64,000 nt of DNA from Psychromonas sp. CD1 (GTDB taxonomy: Bacteria > Pseudomonadota > Gammaproteobacteria > Enterobacterales > Psychromonadaceae): the NCBI RefSeq assembly GCF_002239585.1, contig NZ_NDFH01000003.1, positions 372,001 through 436,000 of the forward strand, read 5' to 3'. Both the position numbers and the translations under genes were made by a program. This document shows positions 1 to 8,139 of this stretch, piece by piece. The notes beneath the pieces were generated by a model, which worked only from the letters and a program-made list of their open reading frames with translations, was not told the origin of the DNA and did no database searches. The stretch's first letter is position 1, and each line of letters opens with the position of its first letter.

Positions 1-2
1 GT

Positions 3-1103
3 CTTGCTGAGTGCCTACATTTAGAGAATGCTTCGATTAAGTGGAAATTAAAGGGCGTTAAGGGCCGTGCTGAATTAGGCAATGGCAGTGCGCATAAAGA
101 AGCTTTAGATTTTATTGTAAACGAAATATTGGGCTCTGAAACTGAATTAAAAGCAAGTTTACATGGTATTGGTCATCGTGTTGTACATGGTGGTGAAAAA
201 TTCACTTCATCAATGTTGATCTGTGAGAAAGTTCTTCGTGGTATTGATGAATGCAAAGCACTTGCTCCATTGCATAATCCTGCGCATCTTGTTGGGATTG
301 AAGCTGCTCAACAAGCATTTCCATTGCTACCTAATGTGGCTGTTTTTGATACTGCATTCCATCAAACAATGCCAGAAGAAGCTTATTTATATGCTCTACC
401 TTATAAACTATACCAACAAAATGGTATTCGTCGTTATGGTATGCATGGAACAAGTCATTATTTCATCAGTGTCGAAATGGCAAAGAAATTAAACAAACCA
501 TTGAATGAACTAAATATTATTAGCTGTCATTTAGGTAATGGAGGCTCTGTTTGTGCGATAAAGAATGGGAAATCTGTGGATACTTCAATGGGTATGACGC
601 CACTTGAAGGTTTAGTTATGGGTACGCGTTGTGGTGATATTGATCCTGCTATAATTTTCCATCTTCATGATGAATTAGGCTATAGCCTAGATGAAATTAA
701 TACGATGTTAACCAAAGAGTCTGGTTTACTAGGTTTAACGGAAACTAGCAGTGATTGTCGTTTTGTTGAAGATAATTATGCAACTGATAAAGGTGCGAAG
801 CGTGCGATGGATCTTTATTGCTATCGTCTAGCGAAATACATTGCAAGCTACACGGCAGCATTAGATGGCCGTTTAGATGCAGTTGTCTTTACTGGAGGCA
901 TTGGTGAAAACTCTGCACCAATTCGCGCCATGACTTTAGAGCGTTTAAGTTTGCTTGGCTTTAAAATTGACAATGAAGCTAATCTTAAATGTTGTTTTGG
1001 TAAAGAAGGCGTTATCAGTGCGCAAGATAGTACGCTTGCAATGGTGATCTCTACAAATGAAGAATGGGTTATTGCCGAAGATACTTTAGCTTTAACTAGC
1101 TAA
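3..1103 (+). CDS. ackA: Acetate kinase, 5' end outside the window
   Basis: Catalyses reversible phosphoryl transfer between ATP and acetate to give acetyl phosphate in the cytoplasm. The frame is open from base 3, so the start and about 30-35 N-terminal residues lie outside; the first TTG in the window is internal. Visible family motifs are GHRVVHGG (substrate-contacting Arg), FDTAFHQ (catalytic Asp), [10 protein letters not shown] (His), SCHLGNGGS (phosphate loop), [10 protein letters not shown] (Arg) and the C-terminal TNEEW (Glu). The 366 visible residues fit the usual length of about 400. A strong hairpin follows directly, so pta, often the next gene in enterobacteria, is not downstream here. 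Identification is secure. Confidence 0.97.
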   Translation, partial: LAECLHLENASIKWKLKGVKGRAELGNGSAHKEALDFIVNEILGSETELKASLHGIGHRVVHGGEKFTSSMLICEKVLRGIDECKALAPLHNPAHLVGIEAAQQAFPLLPNVAVFDTAFHQTMPEEAYLYALPYKLYQQNGIRRYGMHGTSHYFISVEMAKKLNKPLNELNIISCHLGNGGSVCAIKNGKSVDTSMGMTPLEGLVMGTRCGDIDPAIIFHLHDELGYSLDEINTMLTKESGLLGLTETSSDCRFVEDNYATDKGAKRAMDLYCYRLAKYIASYTAALDGRLDAVVFTGGIGENSAPIRAMTLERLSLLGFKIDNEANLKCCFGKEGVISAQDSTLAMVISTNEEWVIAEDTLALTS

Positions 1104-1115
1104 TCAATGCTTATT

Positions 1116-1151
1116 AGTATAAAAAACCAATGAGAGTTGGTTTTTTATACT
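1116..1151. terminator. Bidirectional intrinsic terminator
   Basis: A perfect 15-bp inverted repeat with a 6-nt loop carries A-tracts and T-tracts within the arms. It lies between the convergent ackA and DUF2058 genes and can serve both strands. Confidence 0.9.
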
Positions 1152-1201
1152 GTACAAAAATATAACGCGTATTTTTTAATAAATAGCGTTTTTTCAACTT
1201 C

Positions 1202-1744
1202 CTACCAAATAAGATCATCCGGTACGGCAAATTCCGCATAGGGATCATCGTCATCAATCTCTGATTTTTCTACTTTTTCATGTAAAGAAACTAAAACAGA
1301 AGCATCAATGGCACTGAGTTTTTCTGCCGCTTCTTTATGAATTAGATAAAATTCATCATTAAGTACACAAATTGCAAGCATACCATTGATAAGCGCTTGT
1401 TGTGTTTGGTTGTTAATTGCGATACGTTTCACTTTATTTTGATAGGTAAAATGATAATCAATTTCACCTTGGTAATACTTCTCACAATGTTGAGCTATCA
1501 TTTGTATCAATTTACCATGTGCAGAGCGCGCATCTAGATCTGCTTGTTGTTGGCGATTTTTGTCTAAATCTTGATTTTTTTGTTGTTCTTTTTGTTGATG
1601 CAGTGATAACTGTAATTCAGATACTTCGTGAGTTCCTTTTTTCTTCTTCTGTTTTGCTTTACGTCGTTTTTCTGTTTGTGCTTGTTTTGCTTTTTGTTTA
1701 TTAATCAAACCAGATTTCATCAATTGTTCTTGTAGGGATGCCAT
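1202..1744 (-). CDS. DUF2058 (YaiL-like) protein
   Basis: A 180-residue cytoplasmic protein of the DUF2058/YaiL family. The N-terminal third (residues 1-70) is a highly charged Lys/Arg/Gln-rich helix starting MASLQEQLMKSGLINK, probably a coiled coil that could bind nucleic acid. The C-terminal half is a compact acidic domain ending in DDPYAEFAVPDDLIW. The molecular function is not known. It is a single gene converging on ackA, with its own upstream region shared with the divergent CBS-domain gene. No membrane segment or signal peptide is visible. Confidence 0.85.
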   Translation of the reverse strand: MASLQEQLMKSGLINKQKAKQAQTEKRRKAKQKKKKGTHEVSELQLSLHQQKEQQKNQDLDKNRQQQADLDARSAHGKLIQMIAQHCEKYYQGEIDYHFTYQNKVKRIAINNQTQQALINGMLAICVLNDEFYLIHKEAAEKLSAIDASVLVSLHEKVEKSEIDDDDPYAEFAVPDDLIW

Positions 1745-1894
1745 ATGTGACCTTTACTCAAGATAAAAAATCTATTTTACCGATAAAGAGATTTTAAGGA
1801 TATAGTATTTAATGTAAGACGACTTATTTTCCCATAAAAATCGACAAATACTTAAAATTGATTACGCTTTAATATATGCAAACAGGAAATGTCT

Positions 1895-2299
1895 ATGACT
1901 AATTTACAAATTAAAGAATATATGATTGGCAAAAGCCTATCTTTTAAAAAAGAGATGACCATCGCTAATGCTGTTGAAATCCTATTGTCTAATCCTCAAT
2001 TTGGTGGGCCGGTCCTCGATGACGTAGGGCATGTGATTGGTTGGTTATCAGAGCAAGATTGCTTAGCTAAAATGTTAGAAGCTAGTTATCATTGTGAGCT
2101 GGTGGCTTTAGTGGAAGATGTGATGTTTAAAGATGTTTTGATTTTAAAATCAGATATGAATGTTGTTGATTTAGCCCAAATAATGTTGCAAAACAAGCCT
2201 AAAATGTATCCAATTGTTGATGAGAATAATCTGTATATTGGTTTAATATCACGTAAGCATGTTTTAAGGGCAATAACTCGGCAATTAGAAAACTGTTGA
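1895..2299 (+). CDS. Two-CBS-domain protein
   Basis: A 134-residue soluble protein built of two CBS motifs (about residues 5-60 and 70-130), recognisable by IGWLSEQDCLAKML and YIGLISRKHVLRAI. CBS pairs usually bind adenosyl ligands and act as regulatory modules; the partner cannot be told from sequence. An in-frame ATG six bases upstream (1889) sits directly against the AGGA Shine-Dalgarno sequence, so the ATG at 1895 is the better start. Its last 15 bases overlap the 3' end of the convergent aat gene. Confidence 0.8.
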   Translation: MTNLQIKEYMIGKSLSFKKEMTIANAVEILLSNPQFGGPVLDDVGHVIGWLSEQDCLAKMLEASYHCELVALVEDVMFKDVLILKSDMNVVDLAQIMLQNKPKMYPIVDENNLYIGLISRKHVLRAITRQLENC

Positions 2300-3004
2300 T
2301 AGGATTAATTCTTGTGCTTGCCAACAATCAGATTTAAGGGGCTTCTTGTTATATAAGTTGAGCTGTTTTATAAAATCAGCTCTAGGAGTTTCCTTTACTC
2401 CTAAGCTTTCTAAGTGTGTGGTCAGTATTTGACAGTCTATAAGTTGACCGTTATAAGATTGAAAGTGTTGATGTAGAGCAATAAACGCAAGTTTGGAACT
2501 GTTCGGCATCACACTAAACATGGATTCACCACAAAATATTTGTCCAATCACAATACCGTAGAGACCTCCGACTAATTTTCCTAAATAAAAGACTTCAATA
2601 GAGTGTGCCCAACCTAGTTGATGTAATCGAATATAGGCTTGGCTTATCTCTTTGGTTATCCATGTCTCATTTTGGGCTGCGCGAGGCTTAGCGCAAGCAT
2701 GTATTACTTTATCAAAGTGTTTGTTGACACTAATCGTGTATGGATTGTTTTTAATCAGGCGGCGCATGCTTTTACTAATATGTACGTTACCCGCCCGAAT
2801 AGTTGCTCGATTTGTTGGGCTCCACCAGAGAAGAGGATCGTTTGCACTATACCAAGGGAATATGCCTTGTTGATAGGCGCTAATAATTCGTAGAGGGCTT
2901 AAATCTCCCCCGATGGCTAATAAGCCATCGGGGGAGATTAGTGCTCGGTTAACATTTGGAAAATGTGTAGGATCTTGATTCAAAGTAATTAAATAATTTT
3001 TCAT
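2285..3004 (-). CDS. aat: Leucyl/phenylalanyl-tRNA--protein transferase
   Basis: Transfers Leu or Phe from tRNA to proteins with N-terminal Arg or Lys, making them N-degron substrates of ClpS/ClpAP. The 239 residues show the family pattern: FPNVNRALISPDGLLAIGGDLS, GIFPWYS, LLWWSPTNRA, CGESMFS and SSKLAFIALH. It lies downstream of gltA on the same strand but is separated from it by two terminator hairpins. No clear Shine-Dalgarno is seen before the ATG, only an A/T-rich run. The start codon and first six codons belong to a 70-bp unit that is tandemly duplicated upstream. Confidence 0.95.
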   Translation of the reverse strand: MKNYLITLNQDPTHFPNVNRALISPDGLLAIGGDLSPLRIISAYQQGIFPWYSANDPLLWWSPTNRATIRAGNVHISKSMRRLIKNNPYTISVNKHFDKVIHACAKPRAAQNETWITKEISQAYIRLHQLGWAHSIEVFYLGKLVGGLYGIVIGQIFCGESMFSVMPNSSKLAFIALHQHFQSYNGQLIDCQILTTHLESLGVKETPRADFIKQLNLYNKKPLKSDCWQAQELILSTVF

Positions 3005-3020
3005 TTTATTATTTTACAAT

Positions 3021-3048
3021 AAAAAGCCAGTATAAATACTGGCTTTTT
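3021..3048 (-). terminator. Second copy of the gltA terminator, just upstream of aat
   Basis: A 12-bp perfect stem (AAAAAGCCAGTA and its complement) with a 4-nt loop and a T-tract on the minus strand. It ends 17 bases before the aat ATG. Confidence 0.85.
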
Positions 3049-3090
3049 AAGTTTTAAATTAAATAATTTTTCATTTTATTATTTTACAAT

Positions 3091-3118
3091 AAAAAGCCAG
3101 TATAAATACTGGCTTTTT
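3091..3118 (-). terminator. gltA intrinsic terminator, first copy
   Basis: Identical to the hairpin at 3021-3048 and placed 16 bases after the gltA stop. It is the first hairpin met by transcripts from gltA. Confidence 0.9.
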
Positions 3119-3133
3119 AAGTTTTAATTTAGA

Positions 3134-4426
3134 CTACTTGCATCGGTCGGTTACACATTGGAAATCTAAGTTTCGCTTACCGGTGTAAAGTTGACGAGGG
3201 CGACCTATTTTTTGTCCTGGCTGATCTAGCATCTCCTTCCAATGTGAGATCCAGCCAATCGTCCGAGAGATAGCAAAGATCACGGTAAACATTGAGCTTG
3301 GGATCCCAATCGCACGTAAAACGATTCCAGAATAAAAATCGACATTTGGATAAAGTTTTTTCTCAATAAAGTATGGATCTTCAAGGGCGATACGTTCAAG
3401 TTCCATTGCAACATCGAGTAAAGGATCGTTGATGTTAAGATCTTTTAATACGTCATGGCAGGTTTTACGCATAACTGTTGCTCGTGGATCATGACTTTTA
3501 TAAACTCGATGACCAAAGCCCATTAAACGGAAAGGATCATCTTTGTCTTTAGCGCGCGCTACAAATTCAGGAATGCGTTCGACAGTTCCTATTTCTTCTA
3601 GCATATCGAGGCAAGCTTCATTCGCACCACCATGAGCAGGTCCCCAAAGTGAAGCGATGCCTGCGGCGATACAGGCAAAAGGGTTAGCGCCAGATGAGCC
3701 TGCTAAGCGAACGGTTGATGTCGATGCGTTTTGTTCATGATCCGCATGTAAAATAAATATTTTGTCCATGGCTCGTTCAAGTACAGGATTCACGATATAT
3801 TCTTCACAAGGCACTGCAAACATCATTTTTAAAAAATTACCGGCATAAGATAGAGAGTTATCAGGATAAATGAAGGGTTGCCCGAGTGAGTATTTATAGC
3901 TCATTGCCGCCAATGTTGGCATTTTTGAGATTAAACGATAAGCTGCAATTTCACGGTGTGATTCATTGTTTATATCTAGTGAATCGTGATAAAAAGCGGA
4001 AAGGGCACCGACCACCCCCACCATTAATGCCATGGGATGCGAGTCTCGACGAAATCCTGAATAGAGTTTTACTAATTGTTCATGCAACATGGTATGCGTT
4101 AGTACCGTGTGATGAAAATCATCAAATTGTTTTTTATTGGGAAGCTCTCCATTTAATAGAAGATAACAAACTTCCAAATAATCAGATTTTTCAGCGAGTT
4201 GTTCAATCGGATAACCCCGATATTCTAAAATCCCGGCCTCACCATCAATAAATGTAATGCTCGAACGACACGAAGCAGTCGCTAGAAAACCGGGGTCGTA
4301 TGTAAAATATCCTGTTTTCCCTAAAGTGCGAATATCGATAACATCATGACCAGCAGTGCCTTTGATGATCGGAAGCTCAATCGGCTCTTGGCCGGGTAAG
4401 TGTAGAATTGCTTTTAGATCGGACAT
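3134..4426 (-). CDS. gltA: Citrate synthase (type II)
   Basis: Condenses acetyl-CoA and oxaloacetate to citrate, the entry step of the TCA cycle. The 430 residues match the Gram-negative hexameric type. The catalytic residues are visible in GPAHGGANE (His), GFGHRVYK (His) and [14 protein letters not shown] (Asp). A GGAG Shine-Dalgarno lies 8 bases before the ATG. It is divergent from sdhC across a 421-bp control region, the arrangement also seen in enterobacteria, so the TCA genes on both sides are probably co-regulated. Confidence 0.98.
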   Translation of the reverse strand: MSDLKAILHLPGQEPIELPIIKGTAGHDVIDIRTLGKTGYFTYDPGFLATASCRSSITFIDGEAGILEYRGYPIEQLAEKSDYLEVCYLLLNGELPNKKQFDDFHHTVLTHTMLHEQLVKLYSGFRRDSHPMALMVGVVGALSAFYHDSLDINNESHREIAAYRLISKMPTLAAMSYKYSLGQPFIYPDNSLSYAGNFLKMMFAVPCEEYIVNPVLERAMDKIFILHADHEQNASTSTVRLAGSSGANPFACIAAGIASLWGPAHGGANEACLDMLEEIGTVERIPEFVARAKDKDDPFRLMGFGHRVYKSHDPRATVMRKTCHDVLKDLNINDPLLDVAMELERIALEDPYFIEKKLYPNVDFYSGIVLRAIGIPSSMFTVIFAISRTIGWISHWKEMLDQPGQKIGRPRQLYTGKRNLDFQCVTDRCK

Positions 4427-4847
4427 TTAATGCTCCCTTGCGAGTTCAAATATAAAATTATAAATGCGATATGTATAACCGCATGGAATGTATAATTCTG
4501 TTAAATTTAGTGTTCTATCTCTACAGCCTTAAAAAGCTACAGCCTTAAAAACCTACAGCCTTAAAAGCGTTGTGTCAATGATATCACCGTACTATGAACT
4601 ATCCTGTTTATACTTCTTGCTACTTTAAGGATTTGTTACTATATAAATAACGGTATCACACGTATATATACAGTAGCTTCAGAGAGAAAGTTTGTATAAT
4701 TAAAATTGCACACTTCATCACAAATTTGATTTTATATATTATCTACATCACAAATACCATTTAGATTTGTCACATAAAATTAACATTTAACATAGTATAT
4801 TAAATAATAGAATCCTTCCTTATCCATTAACTATAAAGAGAAAAATC
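4427..4847. promoter_or_regulatory. gltA-sdhC divergent control region
   Basis: No gene is seen in these 421 bp. The gltA half holds a three-copy 16-bp repeat. The sdhC half is very A/T-rich and holds several TCACA half-sites (for example 4717-4725, 4749-4753 and 4769-4775) that could belong to CRP/FNR-type sites; none forms a good full palindrome by eye. Promoters for both operons must lie here, but no hexamer pair stands out. Confidence 0.5.
4521..4568. repeat. Three tandem 16-bp repeats upstream of gltA
   Basis: The units at 4521-4536, 4537-4552 and 4553-4568 share CTACAGCCTTAAAA and differ only in the last one or two bases. They lie about 95-140 bp upstream of the gltA ATG. Confidence 0.9.
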
Positions 4848-5222
4848 GTGCATAAAGAAAGACCTAAAAATTTAGATCTTGCCACAGTAAAATTTCCTGT
4901 CACTGCGACAGCTTCAATACTGCATCGCGTATCGGGTATTATTGTTTTTATTAGTTTAGCGATATTTATGATCCTTTTGAATCTTTCACTTAGCAGTCCC
5001 GTTGGATTTAATCGGGTTATGGGTTATTTTGACCTTTTATTTGTTGAGTTTATTATTTGGGTTATTTTAACAGGTCTTGCTTACCATCTGGTGTTTGGTG
5101 TTCGTCATCTTTTGCAAGACTTAGGTTTTTGGGAAGAGATGACAAGTGCATCATGGAGTGCGTATTGTGGGTTTGTATTAACGCTAATCTTATCAATATT
5201 TGCAGGAGTATTAGTATGGTAA
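4848..5222 (+). CDS. sdhC: Succinate dehydrogenase cytochrome b556 subunit
   Basis: Membrane anchor subunit of complex II, which holds haem b and the quinone site. The 124 residues contain three hydrophobic segments (about 28-50, 64-85 and 103-123). The motif HRVSGI lies near the first helix and the haem ligand is probably the His of VFGVRHLLQD. It begins the sdhCDAB-sucABCD run and overlaps sdhD by seven bases at ATGGTAA. Confidence 0.96.
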   Translation: MHKERPKNLDLATVKFPVTATASILHRVSGIIVFISLAIFMILLNLSLSSPVGFNRVMGYFDLLFVEFIIWVILTGLAYHLVFGVRHLLQDLGFWEEMTSASWSAYCGFVLTLILSIFAGVLVW

Positions 5223-5560
5223 AAGTAGCGGGAACGTTTGGACGAAGTGGTGTTCACGATTATATTTTGTTACGAGCAAGTGCGCTGGTTTTACTTGCTT
5301 ACGTGTTATATCTTGTTGGTTTTATAGCGTTTAATGATATAAATTATTATATGTGGCGAAACTTTTTTACGTTGCTAAGCACCCAAGTCTTTAGCATGTT
5401 TGCATTAATGTCTCTCTTAGTGCATGCATGGATTGGTATCTGGCAAATATTAACTGATTATATTAAAGGTACACGTTTGCGTGGCACGTTACAGTTTCTT
5501 TTAACATGCGTCGCATTTATTTATGTCTTTTCTGGTGTTGTAATATTGTGGAGTATTTAA
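5216..5560 (+). CDS. sdhD: Succinate dehydrogenase membrane anchor subunit
   Basis: Second membrane subunit of complex II, completing the quinone and haem site with SdhC. The ATG at 5216 gives 114 residues starting [20 protein letters not shown], the usual SdhD start; the open frame extends further upstream but only inside sdhC. There are three membrane helices, with the probable haem-ligand His in [17 protein letters not shown]. It is translationally coupled to sdhC by overlap and followed one base later by sdhA. Confidence 0.95.
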   Translation: MVKVAGTFGRSGVHDYILLRASALVLLAYVLYLVGFIAFNDINYYMWRNFFTLLSTQVFSMFALMSLLVHAWIGIWQILTDYIKGTRLRGTLQFLLTCVAFIYVFSGVVILWSI

Positions 5561-5561
5561 G

Positions 5562-7328
5562 GTGACATTACCAATCCGAGAGTTTGATGCAATTATAATT
5601 GGTGCGGGTGGCGCAGGTATGCGTACCGCACTTTCTATCTCTGAGCAAGGCAAAAGCTGTGCTTTAATCAGTAAAGTATTTCCTACACGTTCACATACCG
5701 TGTCAGCCCAAGGCGGGATAACGGTCGCATTAGGTAATGCGCATAAGGATGATTGGCAGTGGCATATGTACGATACGGTTAAGGGCTCCGATTATATTGG
5801 CGACCAAGACGCGATTGAATACATGTGTAAAAATGGTCCTGAAGTGGTGCGTGAATTAGAGCATATGGGTTTGCCTTTTTCTCGTTTTGAAGATGGCAGT
5901 GTTTATCAGCGGCCTTTTGGTGGACAATCAATAGAATTTGGTGGCGAGCAAGCTGCGCGTACTGCGGCGGCTGCCGATAGGACAGGGCATGCTCTTTTAC
6001 ATACGCTTTATCAGCAGAACATTAAAAATAAAACCATCGTGTTTTCCGAATGGTATGCACTTGATTTAGTTAAAAATGATGATGGGGTGGTGATGGGCTG
6101 TACCGCATTAGATATTGAGTCTGGCGATATTGTGTTTTTTAAAGCGAAGGCAACAGTATTTGCGACAGGCGGCGCAGGACGCATTTATGCTTCAACGACA
6201 AATGCACATATTAATACTGGAGATGGTATTGGTATGGCTCTGCGTGCGGGCGTACCTGTGCAAGATATGGAAATGTGGCAATTTCATCCGACCGGGATTG
6301 CAGGTGCAGGGGTACTTGTGACCGAAGGTTGTCGTGGTGAAGGAGGCTATCTTTTAAATAAAGATGGCGAACGTTTTATGGAACGCTATGCACCCAATGC
6401 TAAAGATTTAGCGGGACGTGATGTAGTTGCTCGCTCAATCATGATAGAAATTCGCGAAGGAAGAGGCTGTGATGGGCCTTGGGGTCTACATGTAAAATTA
6501 AAATTAGATCATTTAGGCGAAGAGGTATTAGAGTCTAAGTTGCCTGGAATTTGTGAATTATCGCGTACTTTTGCACATGTTGATCCGGTTAAAGAGCCTA
6601 TTCCGGTTATTCCAACCTGCCATTATATGATGGGGGGGCTACCAACGACAATAAAGGGACAAGTGCTTAGAGTCGATGCAGAGGGTAAAGATGTTGAAGT
6701 GCAAGGGCTATTTGCTGTTGGCGAAATTGCTTGTGTGTCAGTACACGGTGCCAATCGTTTAGGGGGAAACTCACTATTGGATCTTATCGTATTTGGGCGC
6801 GCTACAGGGCAACACCTTGGTGAAATTCTAGGGGCTGAAAATAAGGTCAAAGAGGTAACACAAGAAAATATTGATCAGGCAATGGCACGTTTAAATCATT
6901 GGGAAAAAGGTGAAGGTGATGAGTGTCCTGATGAAATCCGCAAAGATTTACAGCAATGCATGCAAAATAATTTTTCGGTTTTCCGTGAAGGTAAAGCGAT
7001 GGCTGAGGGTTTAGAAGAGCTTAAGGTCTTACGTAAACGTTTGAAAAACGCCCAATTAAAGGATCATAGTAAAGAATTTAACACTTCTCGAATTGAATGC
7101 TTAGAGCTCGATAATTTAATGGAAACCGCTTATGCAACGGCAGTTGCCGCTAATTTTCGAACAGAGAGTCGCGGTGCTCATAGTCGTTTTGATTTTCCAG
7201 ATAGGGATGATAAAGTTTGGTTATGCCATAGCTTATATGATCCTATACATGAGAAAATGAGTAAACGCGCGGTTAATATGGCGCCTGTATTACGAGAAGC
7301 ATTTCCCCCTAAAGCACGTGTCTACTAG
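5562..7328 (+). CDS. sdhA: Succinate dehydrogenase flavoprotein subunit
   Basis: Oxidises succinate to fumarate on the cytoplasmic face of the inner membrane and passes electrons to SdhB. The 588 residues are full length. Visible features are the N-terminal FAD-binding [10 protein letters not shown], the covalent-FAD His in [10 protein letters not shown], the substrate-site [10 protein letters not shown] and [18 protein letters not shown] with the catalytic Arg, and [13 protein letters not shown]. The start is GTG, preceded by the last codon of sdhD and AAG. The C-terminal sequence ends in AFPPKARVY. Confidence 0.98.
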   Translation: MTLPIREFDAIIIGAGGAGMRTALSISEQGKSCALISKVFPTRSHTVSAQGGITVALGNAHKDDWQWHMYDTVKGSDYIGDQDAIEYMCKNGPEVVRELEHMGLPFSRFEDGSVYQRPFGGQSIEFGGEQAARTAAAADRTGHALLHTLYQQNIKNKTIVFSEWYALDLVKNDDGVVMGCTALDIESGDIVFFKAKATVFATGGAGRIYASTTNAHINTGDGIGMALRAGVPVQDMEMWQFHPTGIAGAGVLVTEGCRGEGGYLLNKDGERFMERYAPNAKDLAGRDVVARSIMIEIREGRGCDGPWGLHVKLKLDHLGEEVLESKLPGICELSRTFAHVDPVKEPIPVIPTCHYMMGGLPTTIKGQVLRVDAEGKDVEVQGLFAVGEIACVSVHGANRLGGNSLLDLIVFGRATGQHLGEILGAENKVKEVTQENIDQAMARLNHWEKGEGDECPDEIRKDLQQCMQNNFSVFREGKAMAEGLEELKVLRKRLKNAQLKDHSKEFNTSRIECLELDNLMETAYATAVAANFRTESRGAHSRFDFPDRDDKVWLCHSLYDPIHEKMSKRAVNMAPVLREAFPPKARVY

Positions 7329-7340
7329 AAGGCTTTTATC

Positions 7341-8054
7341 ATGAATGTCAAATTTTCAATTTATCGTTATAATCCAGATGTTGATAATGCGCCGTATATG
7401 CAAGATCTTTTCTTAGAAATTGCACAAGGAAGCGATATGATGGTGCTAGATGCACTTATCTTACTGAAAGAAAAAGATACCTCATTAAGTTTTAGGCGTT
7501 CTTGTCGAGAAGGTGTTTGTGGTTCGGACGGTTTAAATATTAATGGTAAAAATGCATTGGCTTGTATTACACCACTCTCCGATTTAGTTAATAAAGGTAA
7601 GATTATTATTCGTCCTTTGCCAGGGCTACCTGTGATCCGAGATTTGATTATTGATATGACACAATTTTATACACAGTATGAAAAAGTGAAACCCTATTTA
7701 ATCACAGATGGTCATTTACCACCGGCGGGAGAATTTAAACAATCACCTGAGCAGCGTAAAGAACTCGATGGTTTATATGAATGCATATTGTGTGCGTGTT
7801 GTTCAACATCTTGCCCGTCGTTTTGGTGGAATCCTGATAAATTTATCGGTCCTGCTGGACTACTGGCAGCTTATAGATTCCTGATGGATAGTCGAGATAC
7901 GGCTACGGAGTCACGTCTTGCTGATTTAGATGACGCTTTTAGTGTATTTCGGTGTCATGGGATCATGAATTGTGTCAGTGTTTGCCCTAAAAGATTGAAT
8001 CCTACCAAAGCCATTGGTAAAATTAAATCTATGTTATTACAACGCGCTATTTGA
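7341..8054 (+). CDS. sdhB: Succinate dehydrogenase iron-sulfur subunit
   Basis: Carries electrons from FAD to quinone through three iron-sulfur clusters. The 237 residues show the [2Fe-2S] ligands in CREGVCGSDG...ALAC, the [4Fe-4S] ligands in CILCACCSTSCPSFW, and the [3Fe-4S] region in CHGIMNCVSVCPKRLNP. It is the last gene of the sdh part of the cluster. A hairpin follows in the short gap before sucA. Confidence 0.98.
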   Translation: MNVKFSIYRYNPDVDNAPYMQDLFLEIAQGSDMMVLDALILLKEKDTSLSFRRSCREGVCGSDGLNINGKNALACITPLSDLVNKGKIIIRPLPGLPVIRDLIIDMTQFYTQYEKVKPYLITDGHLPPAGEFKQSPEQRKELDGLYECILCACCSTSCPSFWWNPDKFIGPAGLLAAYRFLMDSRDTATESRLADLDDAFSVFRCHGIMNCVSVCPKRLNPTKAIGKIKSMLLQRAI

Positions 8055-8061
8055 AAAATTA

Positions 8062-8092
8062 GTTACTTAGGTGTATTTATAGACTAAGTAAC
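8062..8092 (+). other. Hairpin between sdhB and sucA
   Basis: A 9-bp perfect stem (GTTACTTAG and its complement) with a 13-nt loop lies 8 bases after the sdhB stop. It lacks a proper T-tract, so it may be an RNA processing or stability element or a weak attenuator rather than a full terminator. Confidence 0.5.
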
Positions 8093-8139
8093 AATTTCAT
8101 TTATTAAAAAATATTTGACGGCTATATTAAGGAACGTTA

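Larger units (their letters stand above)
2987..3126. repeat. 70-bp perfect tandem duplication
   Basis: Two identical 70-bp units, 2987-3056 and 3057-3126, lie head to tail. Each holds, read on the minus strand, one copy of the gltA terminator and the aat leader with its first six codons. The upstream copy runs ATG plus five codons and then reaches a TAA stop, encoding the peptide MKNYLI. The duplication therefore doubled the terminator and left a decoy aat start. Confidence 0.97.

Noticed and set aside
4700-4780. CRP/FNR sites in the gltA-sdhC region
   Set aside because: Only half-sites (TCACA) are seen; no full palindrome close to consensus could be assembled by eye, so no site is listed as a feature.
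5057-5215. Longer sdhD starting inside sdhC
   Set aside because: The added 53 residues are an out-of-frame reading of sdhC; the ATG at 5216 matches the SdhD family start.
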